This document shows, in pieces, positions 7,443 to 16,848 of a stretch of 53,816 bases of DNA. The DNA is from a virus. Both the position numbers and the translations under genes were made by a program. The stretch covers positions 1-53,816 of the IMG/VR virus record IMGVR_UViG_3300045978_000522; one strand, 5' to 3'. The notes under the pieces are model-generated. The model worked only from the letters and a program-made list of their open reading frames with translations. It did no database searches and was not told the DNA's origin. The stretch's first letter is position 1. Each line of letters begins with the position of its first letter.

Positions 7443-7540
7443 ACTTCCGCAAGATGGGTCCGCGCTCCTCCGACCATCCCTTGGTCGATCAGCGCAGCTG
7501 GCGGGAGGCCGGCCTCGCACCCGTTCATACCGCCCGGTGA
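7439..7540 (+). CDS. Tiny ORF closing the island
   Basis: This 33-aa frame is coupled by ATGA to the gene before it and ends 27 bases before the convergent gene end at 7568. Coupling is the only support. Confidence 0.3.
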   Translation: MNFRKMGPRSSDHPLVDQRSWREAGLAPVHTAR

Positions 7541-7567
7541 GGCGCGCGATCGGCGCTTGAGCAACTC

Positions 7568-8236
7568 TCACGCGCACAGCTTGGCCAGCGCTCTTGCCAA
7601 CTCCGCCAGCTGCGCCTCGATCCGCGACAGGCGCAGGTCGGTGGACAGCGGCGCCTCAGGTGCCTCGGCGACCACACGGCTGCCGCCCTGGTGGTCGTAG
7701 TAGACCAGCATCCCGCCGGCATCGGCGCTATGGGCATTCAGCTCGTAGCGCCCGTCGGCCGACACCAGCTTGTCGATCGGGGCGCCGGGCCCGGTGCCGC
7801 CGCCGCTGGTGAGGTTGGGCGCGTAAATCGGCACGGTGCTCCAGATGCCGTGCGCCGTGACGTAGAGCGCCTTGACCTCGTTGCCGTCCTGGGCGTCGGG
7901 CGTCGCCTGGGGGTGCAAGCAGAACATCCAGACCGGCACGCGCTGCCCGGCGGGCCAGCCCGGGGGCTCCTCGTTGACCGCCGCCAGGCGCCAGCACTCC
8001 GAGCGCCGCGGGTAATCCTGGTCGCCCTCGCCGCCACCGGTGAGGATGTCGCCACTGATGCTGACAACCATGCCAAACTCCGGGCCGCCAGAACGGTCCT
8101 CCCACGACTTACCGAAGCGCAGCTTGATCTGGTCCGGGTTGGGGACCTTGGCGTCGAGCGCCACTTCGTCGTGGCTGCAGGCGTAGAGACCGGCGTGCGC
8201 GAGTTCGTGAATCAGGTCTTCGGGTTTGATGGTCAT
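7568..8236 (-). CDS. Putative virion protein with lectin-like segment
   Basis: This 222-aa protein is the last gene of the left minus-strand late block. Residues around 160-190 (LVSADGRYELNAHSADAGG, then MLVYYDHQGG) recall the L-x-S-x-DG-x-L...NLVxYD repeat of bulb-type (B-)lectins. The C-terminus is a short coiled coil (RIEAQLAELARALAKL). A receptor- or glycan-binding virion role is plausible from these features and its position, but the lectin match rests on one repeat only. Confidence 0.5.
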   Translation of the reverse strand: MTIKPEDLIHELAHAGLYACSHDEVALDAKVPNPDQIKLRFGKSWEDRSGGPEFGMVVSISGDILTGGGEGDQDYPRRSECWRLAAVNEEPPGWPAGQRVPVWMFCLHPQATPDAQDGNEVKALYVTAHGIWSTVPIYAPNLTSGGGTGPGAPIDKLVSADGRYELNAHSADAGGMLVYYDHQGGSRVVAEAPEAPLSTDLRLSRIEAQLAELARALAKLCA

Positions 8237-8260
8237 GTCGGTTGCAGTCCTTTCATGGCG

Positions 8261-10321
8261 TCAGGAGCCCTCGCGCCCGGCGGTGCCGGCGGCCACGGCG
8301 GCCGGGATCGCCATCAGTGGCAGCCCGCGCTCCAGCAACTGCCGGCGCAGCTCCGGCGTGAGACGCAGGAGCGTGGCCGGCACGTCGCCGTCGCCGCCCG
8401 GGATCGTGCCGCGCTCGACGACACCGCCCAAGGGCTTGACCAGCTTCTCCAAGCGGCGGGGCAGCAGCTCGTCGTAGAAGGCCTTCATGCCCTCGCCGCC
8501 GACCTGGAGGTCGAGGCCCGTGTAGGTCGAGGCGGTGTTGGCATCCTCCAGGATGCGATCGGCCATCTCCTTGCCGATGGTGTCGGCCAGCTGCGCCGGC
8601 TGCACGTCCTTGGCGAGGATGTCGTCGCCGCCCTGCTGCGCGGTGAGTGAGATGGTGCCGTCCTGGTTCTTGCGCCAGGTCAGGGCGTCGATCTGTTTGC
8701 TCAGGTCGTAGCGCGCCGCCTGGGTCTCGCCGCTACTGAGGCCCAGCCACTGCAGGTCCGGGTTCTCGGCCACCTCCAGCAGCTGCTGCTTGAGCGCCAG
8801 GTCGGGCCAGCTCTCCTTGAAGGGGGCGTCGGGCACGCCGCCGGTCACCAGCGCCCGCGCGGTCTGGTGCGCCTGCGCGGCCTCGTGGTACCCCTGCAGG
8901 GCCGCCAGATCCTCGGGCGGGAGGTCGGTGAGGTCCCAGCGCTGGGCGAAGTCAGGATGCAGCGCAATGGCGTCGAGCGCCTGCTCAGGCCGGTCAAAGC
9001 CGAGATCATCCAGCTTCATGATCGTCTCAAGCGCCGGTTGTCGCGCCGCGACGCGCGCAGCCGCCGCGCGCCTTGCTTGCGCGGTGCTCTCCGGGGTGGT
9101 GTAGCCCTTCTGCTTCCCGGCCTGGTGCCAGTCGCTCTGGATCTCCTCCAGAAAGCGCCCGCGCTCACCGGGTGGCTCCGGGTAGTTGGTGAAACCGCGG
9201 CTGTGGCCATAGGCCGCGGCCTCGTCGTGGGAGATGAGCCCTTGGCGTACGGCCGCCTGCGGGCCGCCCGAGGCGATGTGCTCGGGGAAGCGAGCACCGA
9301 CCGTCTCCTGGATGATGCGCTCGATCTCGGGCAGCGGGCGCGTCTGAGCCGGGAGCGTGCGCTCGGTCGAGCGGATGTGGGTCAGGATGTTGGGCTCATC
9401 GAAGTGGCTGCTGCGGTATTCCGTTGGCGCCGGCAGCGCGTTGATGCGCGCCTGTGCCACATCGTGTTCGGCGATGAGCGCGTCCAGCTCCTGACGGCCC
9501 ATGGTGACCGGGCGTTGATCGACGCGCTCGCCGATGGCGAAACGCTCGCGCTCTAGCGCCTCGCGCTGCGCCACCGCCGGATCCGGCAGCGTCAGCAGCG
9601 TCTCGCGGTAGCGCTCCCCGCCCGGGACGGTGTAGCGCTCGTACTTTGTCCCCCTGTCTGGGCGCGTCGCCTCGCCCCACAGCTGGTGCTGCTGCGCCTG
9701 CTCCGCCGGTGTCAGCTGCGCGGTGTCGTAGCCCACACCGTAGCGCCGCTCCATCTGGCCGACAAACTCGTCGTAACGATCGGACCCGGACCCCCGCGTC
9801 GCCGTGGCGGGCCGTGGCGGCGGGTTGGCCGTCAGGTGCGCCCGCAGCTCCTCGATGGGCACCGGCTGGTTGCCCTTGCCGGCCAGGTACTCCGGCAACT
9901 TGCGGTAGGCGGCCTCCTCGGCGCTGGCCCCACTGCGCAGGAGCGACGCCACCTTGTTCGGGTGGAGCGACTTGGCGGTGAGCCTGTCGACCAGGTCGTC
10001 GATGCGCGAGTAGAGGCCACGCCCAGCGCCGCGCACGGCGCCCGGGCCGAAGGGGACCGCCGCCAGCAGCTCGCCGCCCATGGCCCAAGGGGTGTCCTCG
10101 GGACCCGACGCCCCCGCGAGGGCGCCGCGCACCAGGCCGAGGCCACCCTCGATCGCCGGGGCCAGGAACCCCAGGGGCGCCTGGACGGGCGGCAGGTCGG
10201 GTCCTGGCGGTCCTTGCAGCGGCGTCGGCCTGCGCCGCCCCGTCAGCAGCTCCCAGGCGGTCGGCGGCGTCGGCATCTGGCGCGCCAGCAGTTCCGCCCG
10301 CAACTCGTCGCTTGTCGGCAT
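8261..10321 (-). CDS. Large virion-associated protein with phage polyvalent-protein domain
   Basis: This 686-aa protein contains, in its second half, a conserved block known from large polyvalent proteins and related phage proteins: FLEEIQSDWHQAG, PFKESWPDLALKQQLLEVA, GETQAARYDLSKQIDALTW, LDLQVGGEGMKAFYDELLP. Such proteins are thought to be delivered with phage DNA, but the function of this block is not established. The N-terminal third is Pro/Gly-rich with a helical region. The ATG at 10321 is chosen because it overlaps the TGA of the 51-aa gene upstream (TGATG). An in-frame upstream start 20 codons earlier is less likely. Its neighbours are a transglycosylase and internal virion-like proteins, so I infer ejection into the host. 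Confidence 0.65.
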   Translation of the reverse strand: MPTSDELRAELLARQMPTPPTAWELLTGRRRPTPLQGPPGPDLPPVQAPLGFLAPAIEGGLGLVRGALAGASGPEDTPWAMGGELLAAVPFGPGAVRGAGRGLYSRIDDLVDRLTAKSLHPNKVASLLRSGASAEEAAYRKLPEYLAGKGNQPVPIEELRAHLTANPPPRPATATRGSGSDRYDEFVGQMERRYGVGYDTAQLTPAEQAQQHQLWGEATRPDRGTKYERYTVPGGERYRETLLTLPDPAVAQREALERERFAIGERVDQRPVTMGRQELDALIAEHDVAQARINALPAPTEYRSSHFDEPNILTHIRSTERTLPAQTRPLPEIERIIQETVGARFPEHIASGGPQAAVRQGLISHDEAAAYGHSRGFTNYPEPPGERGRFLEEIQSDWHQAGKQKGYTTPESTAQARRAAAARVAARQPALETIMKLDDLGFDRPEQALDAIALHPDFAQRWDLTDLPPEDLAALQGYHEAAQAHQTARALVTGGVPDAPFKESWPDLALKQQLLEVAENPDLQWLGLSSGETQAARYDLSKQIDALTWRKNQDGTISLTAQQGGDDILAKDVQPAQLADTIGKEMADRILEDANTASTYTGLDLQVGGEGMKAFYDELLPRRLEKLVKPLGGVVERGTIPGGDGDVPATLLRLTPELRRQLLERGLPLMAIPAAVAAGTAGREGS

Positions 10322-10476
10322 CAGCGGGGCCCCTGGCGGTCCTGCACGCGGCGTTCGCGGGCGCGCCAGAGCGCCAGGCACAGGCGCCCGTGGAGGCCAA
10401 GGCCGATGGCCAGCACGACTGCCAGACCGATAACGGCGAGCAGCCCCTGGGCAGCGAGCAGGAGCGCGTCAATCAT
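10321..10476 (-). CDS. Small membrane protein, holin-like size
   Basis: This 51-aa protein has one clear hydrophobic helix (residues about 4-28, LLLAAQGLLAVIGLAVVLAI) and a basic C-terminal tail (RAREERR-like, positively charged). AGGCAGG precedes the ATG, and its stop overlaps the next start. Size and topology would fit a holin-type or other membrane protein, but no family is recognised. Confidence 0.6.
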   Translation of the reverse strand: MIDALLLAAQGLLAVIGLAVVLAIGLGLHGRLCLALWRARERRVQDRQGPR

Positions 10477-10525
10477 GCGCCTGCCTTTGTTGCCCGGCGG
10501 CGAGGACGGCGGCGTCGATCACGAG

Positions 10526-10554
10526 TTGCCTTCCCTGTCCCGGTACGGGATACT
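10526..10554 (+). promoter_or_regulatory. Putative promoter for the 10592 gene
   Basis: TTGCCT (10526-10531), a 17-bp spacer and GATACT (10549-10554) face a plus-strand gene embedded in the minus-strand late block. An AAGGAG site follows at 10579. Confidence 0.5.
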
Positions 10555-10591
10555 GGAGAGGCATACCGGGACCGATACAAGGAGCATGGCG

Positions 10592-10891
10592 ATGGAGTGG
10601 GCGACGATCGTGCCGTGGGTGTTCTTTCTGGCGTGGGTCGTGTTGGGCCTGTCGCTCGCGTATGAGGCGGGCGTGGTGACAGTCGTGGGCGTGCAGCGGG
10701 CAGCGAGCCTCCGCCCCCGCGATGCGCGGACCGCCGTGGTGCGTACCCGCGACTGGATGCGCGACACCGTCCAGGGAACTGGTGAGGCGATCGGCGAGTG
10801 CGTCACGGGCTTTCTGGTGTGGGTCATAGACTGTTGGCCGATCTACCTTGCTGCGGCGCTTCTGGGCGCCGCATTATCCCGCCTCCTCTAG
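10592..10891 (+). CDS. Two-TM membrane protein, opposite strand to late block
   Basis: This 99-aa protein has two hydrophobic segments: residues about 2-32 (IVPWVFFLAWVVLGLSLAYE) and about 70-98 (LVWVIDCWPIYLAAALLG). They flank a basic loop with two Arg-rich stretches. The ATG at 10592 is seven bases after GGAG. The ATG at 10586 is too close. It has its own promoter, and its TAG overlaps the convergent gene's stop in a shared CTAG. A singly transcribed membrane gene inside a late operon fits a moron-type gene (inference). Confidence 0.6.
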   Translation: MEWATIVPWVFFLAWVVLGLSLAYEAGVVTVVGVQRAASLRPRDARTAVVRTRDWMRDTVQGTGEAIGECVTGFLVWVIDCWPIYLAAALLGAALSRLL

Positions 10892-12324
10892 CGTCGAAGC
10901 AGCTCCTCCGCCAGTTGCTGCCGTAGCGCCTCCTGCTCCCGCTTCTGCTCCTCGGCTTCGGTGGCGCGGGCGCCTGGCGCCGCCCAGAGCGCCGGGACGC
11001 GGAACGCGGGATGGCCGACCGCCCCCACGCCCTGCCCGGCCAAGTCGGATCCGATGATGAGACTCGCGGCCACCTTGGGTGAGCGCAGCGCCTCGTAGCC
11101 CGCCACCACGCCCAGACCGGCGAGAGGATTGCCGGTCACAGAGCCGGTGATCAGGGCCGACGCCGGGCTGACAAAGGTCGAGAGGGGCCGTTGTTCCGCC
11201 TCGCCCAGCGCTCGCTTAGCCCAGATCAGGCGCTGGAGCTGCTGATTGGTCGCGGCCAGTTCCGGGTTGGCCGTTTCCAGCCCGCGGCGAATCGCCTGCG
11301 CTTGGGCCTGGGAGAACATCTGGGCGGGCGTATCCACCTGGCGGCCCGCCTCATAGGCCAGGTCCTGCGCCTCCTGCTTCAGCGTGTTCAGCTCCGGTGC
11401 GGGGAACCGGGCGCCGGGCCGGCTTTGCGCCTCGGTCCAGAACCGCATCAGCTTCTCGCGGTAGGGGGCCACCTGGTTGGCTTCGCCCAGCTTCTCGCGC
11501 ACCTGGAGCCGGGCACGCTGCGGCGCGCGCGAGATATCGCGCACGATGCCCACAGCCGGGACGTCTGGCGTCCGGGCGAGTTGCGGGGTGAGGGTCCTAG
11601 CGGTGACCCGGTCCGCCTGCGTCTCCGCGCCCACGGACCGAAACACCTTCTCCCGGCGGATGGCCTCGGCGACGCCGTGCTGCCCAATGGCTTTGCCGGT
11701 GGCGTCCACCTCCTCGCGCAGGGCCTTGGGCGGCCGAATGATGGCGGCGCTGGCGAGGTCGCCCACGCCTTCGCCAGTCCGGCGCGCGACGGCGGCCACC
11801 GGCGTCAGCGGATTCAGGGCGCGCTCGGTGGCGGTGGCGGCGCGGGCGGTCTTGTCGATGATGCCGGGCACGGTCCGTCCGGCGGCCCGGCCCGCAGCGC
11901 CGGTCAACCGGGCCGCCCCACTAACCCCACCGGCCACCGTCGCCAGGTCGCTCAGGACCCGGAAGGGATCCTCCCGCAGCGTGGTCTCGGCGTTCTCCAG
12001 ACCGCCGTAGGCCTTGGCATAGTCCTCCGCGACGGCGCCCGGCAGGCTCGCCAGCAGCCCTGGCGGGAGCTGACCGGTGGCGCCCTGGTAGGCCAACTTG
12101 CCAATTGTGTAGGGCGCCGTCACCAGACCCCAGACGTTGCGCCCGAAGGAGCCGGGGGCGTTGCTGAGCAGCTCGGTGGCGTAGCGCCCAGGCTCCTCCA
12201 GCAGGCGCGGACCCCCAGGCGGCGTGCTCGCGGCGGGCTGGTCGGGGCGCACCAGGCGCCAAGCGGTGCCGGTCCACTCCCGCGTCTCATCCCCCTTGGT
12301 GCGGCGTTCGCCGACGTCAGGCAT
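10888..12324 (-). CDS. Putative internal virion/ejection protein
   Basis: This 478-aa protein begins with a G-x-x-x-TREWTGTAWRLV segment. It continues with long helical regions and Gly/Ala-rich hydrophobic patches (ASALITGSVTGNPLAGLGVV near residue 415), ending in a charged helix. It lies directly after the transglycosylase gene, overlapping its stop by one base. In podoviruses, large helical proteins with membrane-active patches next to a transglycosylase often form the ejected core. No specific family was recognised. Confidence 0.5.
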   Translation of the reverse strand: MPDVGERRTKGDETREWTGTAWRLVRPDQPAASTPPGGPRLLEEPGRYATELLSNAPGSFGRNVWGLVTAPYTIGKLAYQGATGQLPPGLLASLPGAVAEDYAKAYGGLENAETTLREDPFRVLSDLATVAGGVSGAARLTGAAGRAAGRTVPGIIDKTARAATATERALNPLTPVAAVARRTGEGVGDLASAAIIRPPKALREEVDATGKAIGQHGVAEAIRREKVFRSVGAETQADRVTARTLTPQLARTPDVPAVGIVRDISRAPQRARLQVREKLGEANQVAPYREKLMRFWTEAQSRPGARFPAPELNTLKQEAQDLAYEAGRQVDTPAQMFSQAQAQAIRRGLETANPELAATNQQLQRLIWAKRALGEAEQRPLSTFVSPASALITGSVTGNPLAGLGVVAGYEALRSPKVAASLIIGSDLAGQGVGAVGHPAFRVPALWAAPGARATEAEEQKREQEALRQQLAEELLRR

Positions 12325-14426
12325 CAGCGCCCCCAGTCCGGATCGGTGACCTCGTCAGGCGCCTGGCGCTCAAACTGGCCAAGCGCTGGCTGCTCCCCGA
12401 GGATGGCGGCAGCCCGGTTCTCTGGCGGGAGCCCAGTGAGCACACCCAGCAGCCGCGAGAAGTTAGCCTGGCGCTCGGGCGGGAGCGCCTCGTAGCGTTT
12501 GTACAGGACCTTCCACTTGAGGGCGGCGGTGGTCGCCGTGTCGCGCCCGATGGTCGGGAAGCGCTGGGCAGCCAGCGCGATGTCGTTCTCGCTGAGGCGT
12601 CCGCCCGGGTCCTCGGTGCGGGCCAGGGCGAAGGCCGCCGCGTTGACGAGGTCGTTATAGGCCACGGCGGTCGGATTCGTCCGGGCGCCTATGCCCAGCG
12701 GCGCCGTGGTGGCAAAGAGCTGCTTCCCGCTCTCCAGCACGCCAGCCACACCGGGCGTATCGGTGAAAATCTGGTCGGCGAGCGCCTTGAAGTTGTCCAA
12801 CTCCCGCAGCGCCGAGGCCCGGTTCGCCTTTTGCTCGGTCTGCTTGGCCAGGTCGGCCGGGCTGCGCGGGGACTGGAGGCCACCGGTCTTGGGGGCCGGA
12901 GCCTTTTGGGGCGCCGCCTGGGCTGGCGTCCGCCCGCGCGCCTGGTCGGCTGCCGCCAGTACGGCCGGCACATAGCCTCGAGTCTCAGCGATGCCGGGAA
13001 TGCCGCCCGCCCGGCTGACCCGGCCCGGGCCGGCGTTATAGGCAGCCAAGGCCAGCTCCGGCGTGCCGAAGCGCTGGAGCTGCTGACCGTAGTACCGGAT
13101 CCCACCGGCAATGTTCTCCACCACGTCGCGCGGATTGACGCCCAGCTCCTTGGCGGTGCCGGGCATGAGCTGGAACACGCCGTACGCCCCGGCCGGGGAG
13201 ACCGCCTCCGGGTTGAAGCCAGACTCGCGCTGGGCAATGCTTTCCATCAGGTCCGGATCCTGCCCTTGCCTGACGGCCTCCGCCCGCACCAGGGCGCGCA
13301 GGTTGTCCTCCATGAAGCTGCGCCTGCCGGTGGGCGCCACCACGCCGAGCGGGGTGCCGGCCTGAGGGGCCCGTGCAGGTCCGCCGGCACCGCCAGAAGG
13401 GCCTGGAGGAGCGACAATCCCGAGCGGGGGCAGGGTGACCCCGGCATCCAATGCGTCTGGAGGGGCTCCTGGCGAGGCTGTGGCGGCCTCCCGGTCAGGC
13501 AGCCCGGGTCCAGGGCTTGGCACTGGTGGCGCCCCGCCAGGAGGCGCTGGTGCAGCCGAGGTGGCACTACCCGGGAAGGGTGCCAGGACGGTGCCCTCGG
13601 CATCGATCACGCCGTCCCGGGTGATGAAGGCGAACTTATTCTGGCCGCTCGCCTCGTCGAAGTACTGCATCGCGGTCGGCCGGCCCTCGTAGCTCCAGCT
13701 GATATCCAGACCGGCGATATCGCGGCCCGTCACCGGGCGCTGCTGCCCGGTCGCCGGGTCCATGATGAAGCCCTGCTCGCCCACGATGCGCCCGGGCACC
13801 TTGGTCTTGGCGGTGGCCGGCGTGGCGCCCAGGCCAAACGCTTTCAGGTACGGCTCGGTGAAGGTGACTCCTTCCTGCATCGCCTCCAGCAGCATCTGCG
13901 GCGTCATGGGCCCTTCCCGCAGCCGGCCCAGCACCGCGTCGCGCCGCGCCCGGGCCTCCTGCGCCGTTCGCTCGGTCTCCTGCTCCTTTTGCTCGGCCGG
14001 CGTCGCCTTGCGCCGATAGGTCTCCGGCGCGGTCGACGTGGCGTAGAGCGGGATCTCGTCCTCGGTGGTCCCGATCTGGGCGCCTTGGGTGACCTGGCCC
14101 GGGCGGCGCTCGATCGGGATGCCAGCGGCAATGGCCTTCTGCGCGGTGCCCGCCGGCAGGTCCTCGTCCAGACCGTAGGCGCCCACTTCGGTCAGCGCGT
14201 TGGCGCGCTTGACCGCCTCGCGCTGCTCCTGCTGCGCAAGCAGCCGCTCGTTGCGCTCGGCCAGTTGCATGGCGTCGAGCTGTTGCTGGCGCTCAAACGC
14301 CATGCGCTGGGCCATGAACCGTTGAATCCCCTCGATGGCCGAGGGCCAGGGGTTGGTGCCCGCCACCGCATCGAGCAGGTCGCCGCGGCCGTGACCATAG
14401 CCGGAGCCGTAGCCGTACTCAGTCAT
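12324..14426 (-). CDS. Virion protein with lytic transglycosylase (SLT) domain
   Basis: This 700-aa protein has an SLT domain at about residues 372-490: the catalytic Glu 401 in IAQRESGFNPEAVS, AYGVFQLMPGTAKELG, and ALAAYNAGPGRV. These are the standard motifs for peptidoglycan cleavage. The first 200 residues are Gln/Glu-rich helices, followed by a Pro/Ala-rich linker (about 285-370). A transglycosylase inside a very large virion-type protein fits cell-wall penetration during DNA injection, as in T7 gp16-like proteins. A role in lysis is possible but less likely. Confidence 0.85.
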   Translation of the reverse strand: MTEYGYGSGYGHGRGDLLDAVAGTNPWPSAIEGIQRFMAQRMAFERQQQLDAMQLAERNERLLAQQEQREAVKRANALTEVGAYGLDEDLPAGTAQKAIAAGIPIERRPGQVTQGAQIGTTEDEIPLYATSTAPETYRRKATPAEQKEQETERTAQEARARRDAVLGRLREGPMTPQMLLEAMQEGVTFTEPYLKAFGLGATPATAKTKVPGRIVGEQGFIMDPATGQQRPVTGRDIAGLDISWSYEGRPTAMQYFDEASGQNKFAFITRDGVIDAEGTVLAPFPGSATSAAPAPPGGAPPVPSPGPGLPDREAATASPGAPPDALDAGVTLPPLGIVAPPGPSGGAGGPARAPQAGTPLGVVAPTGRRSFMEDNLRALVRAEAVRQGQDPDLMESIAQRESGFNPEAVSPAGAYGVFQLMPGTAKELGVNPRDVVENIAGGIRYYGQQLQRFGTPELALAAYNAGPGRVSRAGGIPGIAETRGYVPAVLAAADQARGRTPAQAAPQKAPAPKTGGLQSPRSPADLAKQTEQKANRASALRELDNFKALADQIFTDTPGVAGVLESGKQLFATTAPLGIGARTNPTAVAYNDLVNAAAFALARTEDPGGRLSENDIALAAQRFPTIGRDTATTAALKWKVLYKRYEALPPERQANFSRLLGVLTGLPPENRAAAILGEQPALGQFERQAPDEVTDPDWGR

Positions 14427-15477
14427 CGTCCTGGTCTCCTGGCGGCGGCTGCTGCTGTTGCTGACGCCGTTGCCGCTCCAGTTGCTGCCACTGCCCGAAG
14501 CCGGTCAGGCCGGTGCCGACCAGGCCGGTGATCTGCTCCCAGGCCCCGGGGCGAGCCAGCGACGGGTCGATGCGGTACGGGTCGGTGGGCGCCGTTGGCG
14601 TCAGGCTGGTGGGCCCCTCCTTGAGGTACTGCTGCGACCGGTCGCTGAGCGTGCGCGCCCCGGCCTGGGTGTTGGCGCTTGGGGCCGTCGGCCCAAAGCC
14701 ATAGGTCGTCATCCAGTCAGCGGCCTTGTAGGGCCGGCCCCCACCGGCGACATACTCCGAGGTCTGCAGCTGCTTCCAGGCATCGCTCCGGCCGGCGCGC
14801 CCTTCCTGCTCGCGCTGCAGCAACTGGTTCCACAGCTCGGTACGGCGGCGCTGGTTGATGTCCTCTTCGGCCAAGGCAATGGCCAGCTCCGCCTGGCGCT
14901 GGTTCCCCTGGCTGGCGGAGTGGGCGCCTAGGACCGGGCCGGCCATGCCGAGGAGGTCCCGCCAGTTGTCGCCGAGGAAGCCGCTAATGGCGCCAAGCGC
15001 GCCACCGGTCCCGGTGGTGGCCGCAGCCGGCGCGACGAGACCTGGTAGCGTCGCCGCCGACCCGGAGACCACCGGGATCCCCGTGCCCGGGATTACGCCC
15101 GCCGTGCCCGCGGTGGTGCCTGCCGTTGTAGCAGTTGGTGCCCCGCCGCCAAAAAGGCCCAGCGCCCCGGCGCCCCCGACCGCCGCCCCGGCGATCGCGG
15201 CCCCCTTGAGGAGGCGCTCGGCCTTCAGGTTCGCCTGATTCAGGTTGCCGGCCGGGTCGATGTTCATGCCACTCGGGATCGCCATGCCGTAGTGCGAGCG
15301 CAGGACGGCGAGGATGTTCCTGCGCTGGTCGTCGCTGAGCGGCCGGCCCGGGGTGCCGCCGACCAGGCGGTACATCTGCTCGTAGATCGGGCTGGCGCGC
15401 CACGCCTGGTTCCACTGGTCGAGCGTGCGCGCGTCGACATCACGGCCGGGCGCGGGTGGAAGTGGTGCGGTCGGCAT
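14419..15477 (-). CDS. Putative internal virion protein, Gly/Ala-rich
   Basis: This 352-aa protein has an N-terminal helical domain with WNQAWRASPIYEQMYRLVG. A hydrophobic Gly/Ala stretch at about 88-115 (LLKGAAIAGAAVGGAGALGL) could insert in a membrane. A Thr/Gly-rich segment, a helical Gln-rich region and a low-complexity Gln/Pro tail follow. It overlaps the transglycosylase gene by eight bases. Position and composition resemble podoviral internal proteins. No homology claim is made. Confidence 0.5.
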   Translation of the reverse strand: MPTAPLPPAPGRDVDARTLDQWNQAWRASPIYEQMYRLVGGTPGRPLSDDQRRNILAVLRSHYGMAIPSGMNIDPAGNLNQANLKAERLLKGAAIAGAAVGGAGALGLFGGGAPTATTAGTTAGTAGVIPGTGIPVVSGSAATLPGLVAPAAATTGTGGALGAISGFLGDNWRDLLGMAGPVLGAHSASQGNQRQAELAIALAEEDINQRRRTELWNQLLQREQEGRAGRSDAWKQLQTSEYVAGGGRPYKAADWMTTYGFGPTAPSANTQAGARTLSDRSQQYLKEGPTSLTPTAPTDPYRIDPSLARPGAWEQITGLVGTGLTGFGQWQQLERQRRQQQQQPPPGDQDDD

Positions 15478-15558
15478 GCTACTCCTCTGCAGGCGAGTAC
15501 GGGTGCCCCTGTGGGCAGGAGGTCTTGCGTGCGAGTGCCGCCCGTGCCACGCTGCCCA

Positions 15559-16716
15559 TCACAAGAGCCCGGATCTCAAAGCATCCCAGTACGCCGCCCG
15601 GTCCTCGGCGCGCAGGCTCAGATCCCGGTTGGCTTGTTGCTGTCGCAACTGTTCAATCTGCCACTGCAACTGGTTGCCGTGGAGCCCCTGCTGCCAGTCG
15701 ATGTCCTGGCCGCGCGCCGTGAGCCCGCCCTGCAGGAGCGCGTTGAGCTGGCCGATGTCCTGGCCGCGCGCCGTGACGTCGAGCCCGCGCTGCTTGATGG
15801 CGTTGTCGAGCAGCGCCAGCTCGCGCTGCATCGCCTGCTGCTGCTCGCCAGTCAGTAGCCCCTGCATCTGTTGCAGCGAGCCGGCGATCTCCTCGCGCCG
15901 GGACTGCAGCTCGCGGCCCATCAGGTCAGCCTGGTACTGCGCCGTCTGGGCGCCCAGGCGCTCGGCCGAGAGGCGCTCCTCCCCTTGCAGGTTGGTGAGG
16001 GCGCCACCGCGCTCGGCCAGGTCGGCGAGATAGTTCCGGCGGGCGCGCTCCTGCTGCGCCGAGTAGGCGCCAGTCTGCTGCGCGATGAGGGGGTCCGATG
16101 CTTGGACGTTCAAGGATTGCTGGGCGCGGCTCTGGAGCTGCCCAAAGAGCTGGTCGCGCTCGGCCCGGCGCTGGACCTCGGCCTGAGCCGCCGCTGCCGC
16201 CGCGGCCCGAGCCGCCTCCTCCCGTTGCTGGCGGTCCAGGGCGTACTGGCTCTGCAGATCGGTAAACTGCTTGTTGCCCGCGGCGATCGTGGCGTCATAG
16301 GCCGCTTGCTGCTGGGCACGGGCTGTGGCGTCCGCCTCTCGTTGCTGGCGCTCGCCCGCCAACTGCTCCTGGAGCGTCGTGAACATCTGCTGGTACCAGT
16401 CGGGGATGCCTGGCGCAGCCGGGGGCGCCGCAGACGCCAGGTAGGGCGGGGCGGCCTGTGGCGTCTGGTACTGAGGCGTCGACCACGATTGGGTCACGCT
16501 TGGCGGCGGTCGGTACGCCGGGCCGCCATCGTCGCGAGGCCGGTTGCCCTCGCTCTGGCTGCTCTCGCGCCGCTGCTGCTTCGCCTCGATGTCGCGGAGG
16601 TACGACTCGTAGTTCTCGCTGGCGCCGGGATCGGTCCGGAGCCGTTCCAGCTTGGCGAGATCCTCTGCCTCGATTGGCGTGCGGTACTTCTGCTGGATGT
16701 CCTCAAGGCTCGCCAT
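15559..16716 (-). CDS. Putative structural protein, long coiled coil
   Basis: This 385-aa, Gln- and Ala-rich protein has extended helices (residues about 140-360) and a short near-repeat, RGLDVTARGQDI then GLTARGQDIDW. It is the first large gene of the left late block and lies about 100 bases downstream of a strong minus-strand promoter candidate. Composition fits a virion-core or scaffold-like role. The ribosome binding site is weak. Confidence 0.5.
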   Translation of the reverse strand: MASLEDIQQKYRTPIEAEDLAKLERLRTDPGASENYESYLRDIEAKQQRRESSQSEGNRPRDDGGPAYRPPPSVTQSWSTPQYQTPQAAPPYLASAAPPAAPGIPDWYQQMFTTLQEQLAGERQQREADATARAQQQAAYDATIAAGNKQFTDLQSQYALDRQQREEAARAAAAAAAQAEVQRRAERDQLFGQLQSRAQQSLNVQASDPLIAQQTGAYSAQQERARRNYLADLAERGGALTNLQGEERLSAERLGAQTAQYQADLMGRELQSRREEIAGSLQQMQGLLTGEQQQAMQRELALLDNAIKQRGLDVTARGQDIGQLNALLQGGLTARGQDIDWQQGLHGNQLQWQIEQLRQQQANRDLSLRAEDRAAYWDALRSGLL

Positions 16717-16818
16717 GGCGCTTGCCCACTCCACGCAACGGGTTGTGGTGGATTGACGGGCAAACGCCGGGCAGGATGCCCGACGCGACGAACCGGCGAG
16801 AACCGCGAAAGCGGCGCT

Positions 16819-16848
16819 AGGATAGCACCACTGGCGGCGCGGTCTCAA
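16819..16848 (-). promoter_or_regulatory. Putative late promoter, minus strand
   Basis: On the minus strand, TTGAGA (16843-16848), an 18-bp spacer and TATCCT (16819-16824) give an extended -10 TGCTATCCT. The same nonamer occurs at 50509-50517 on the plus strand. It faces the 15559-16716 gene and the virion genes beyond. Confidence 0.55.
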
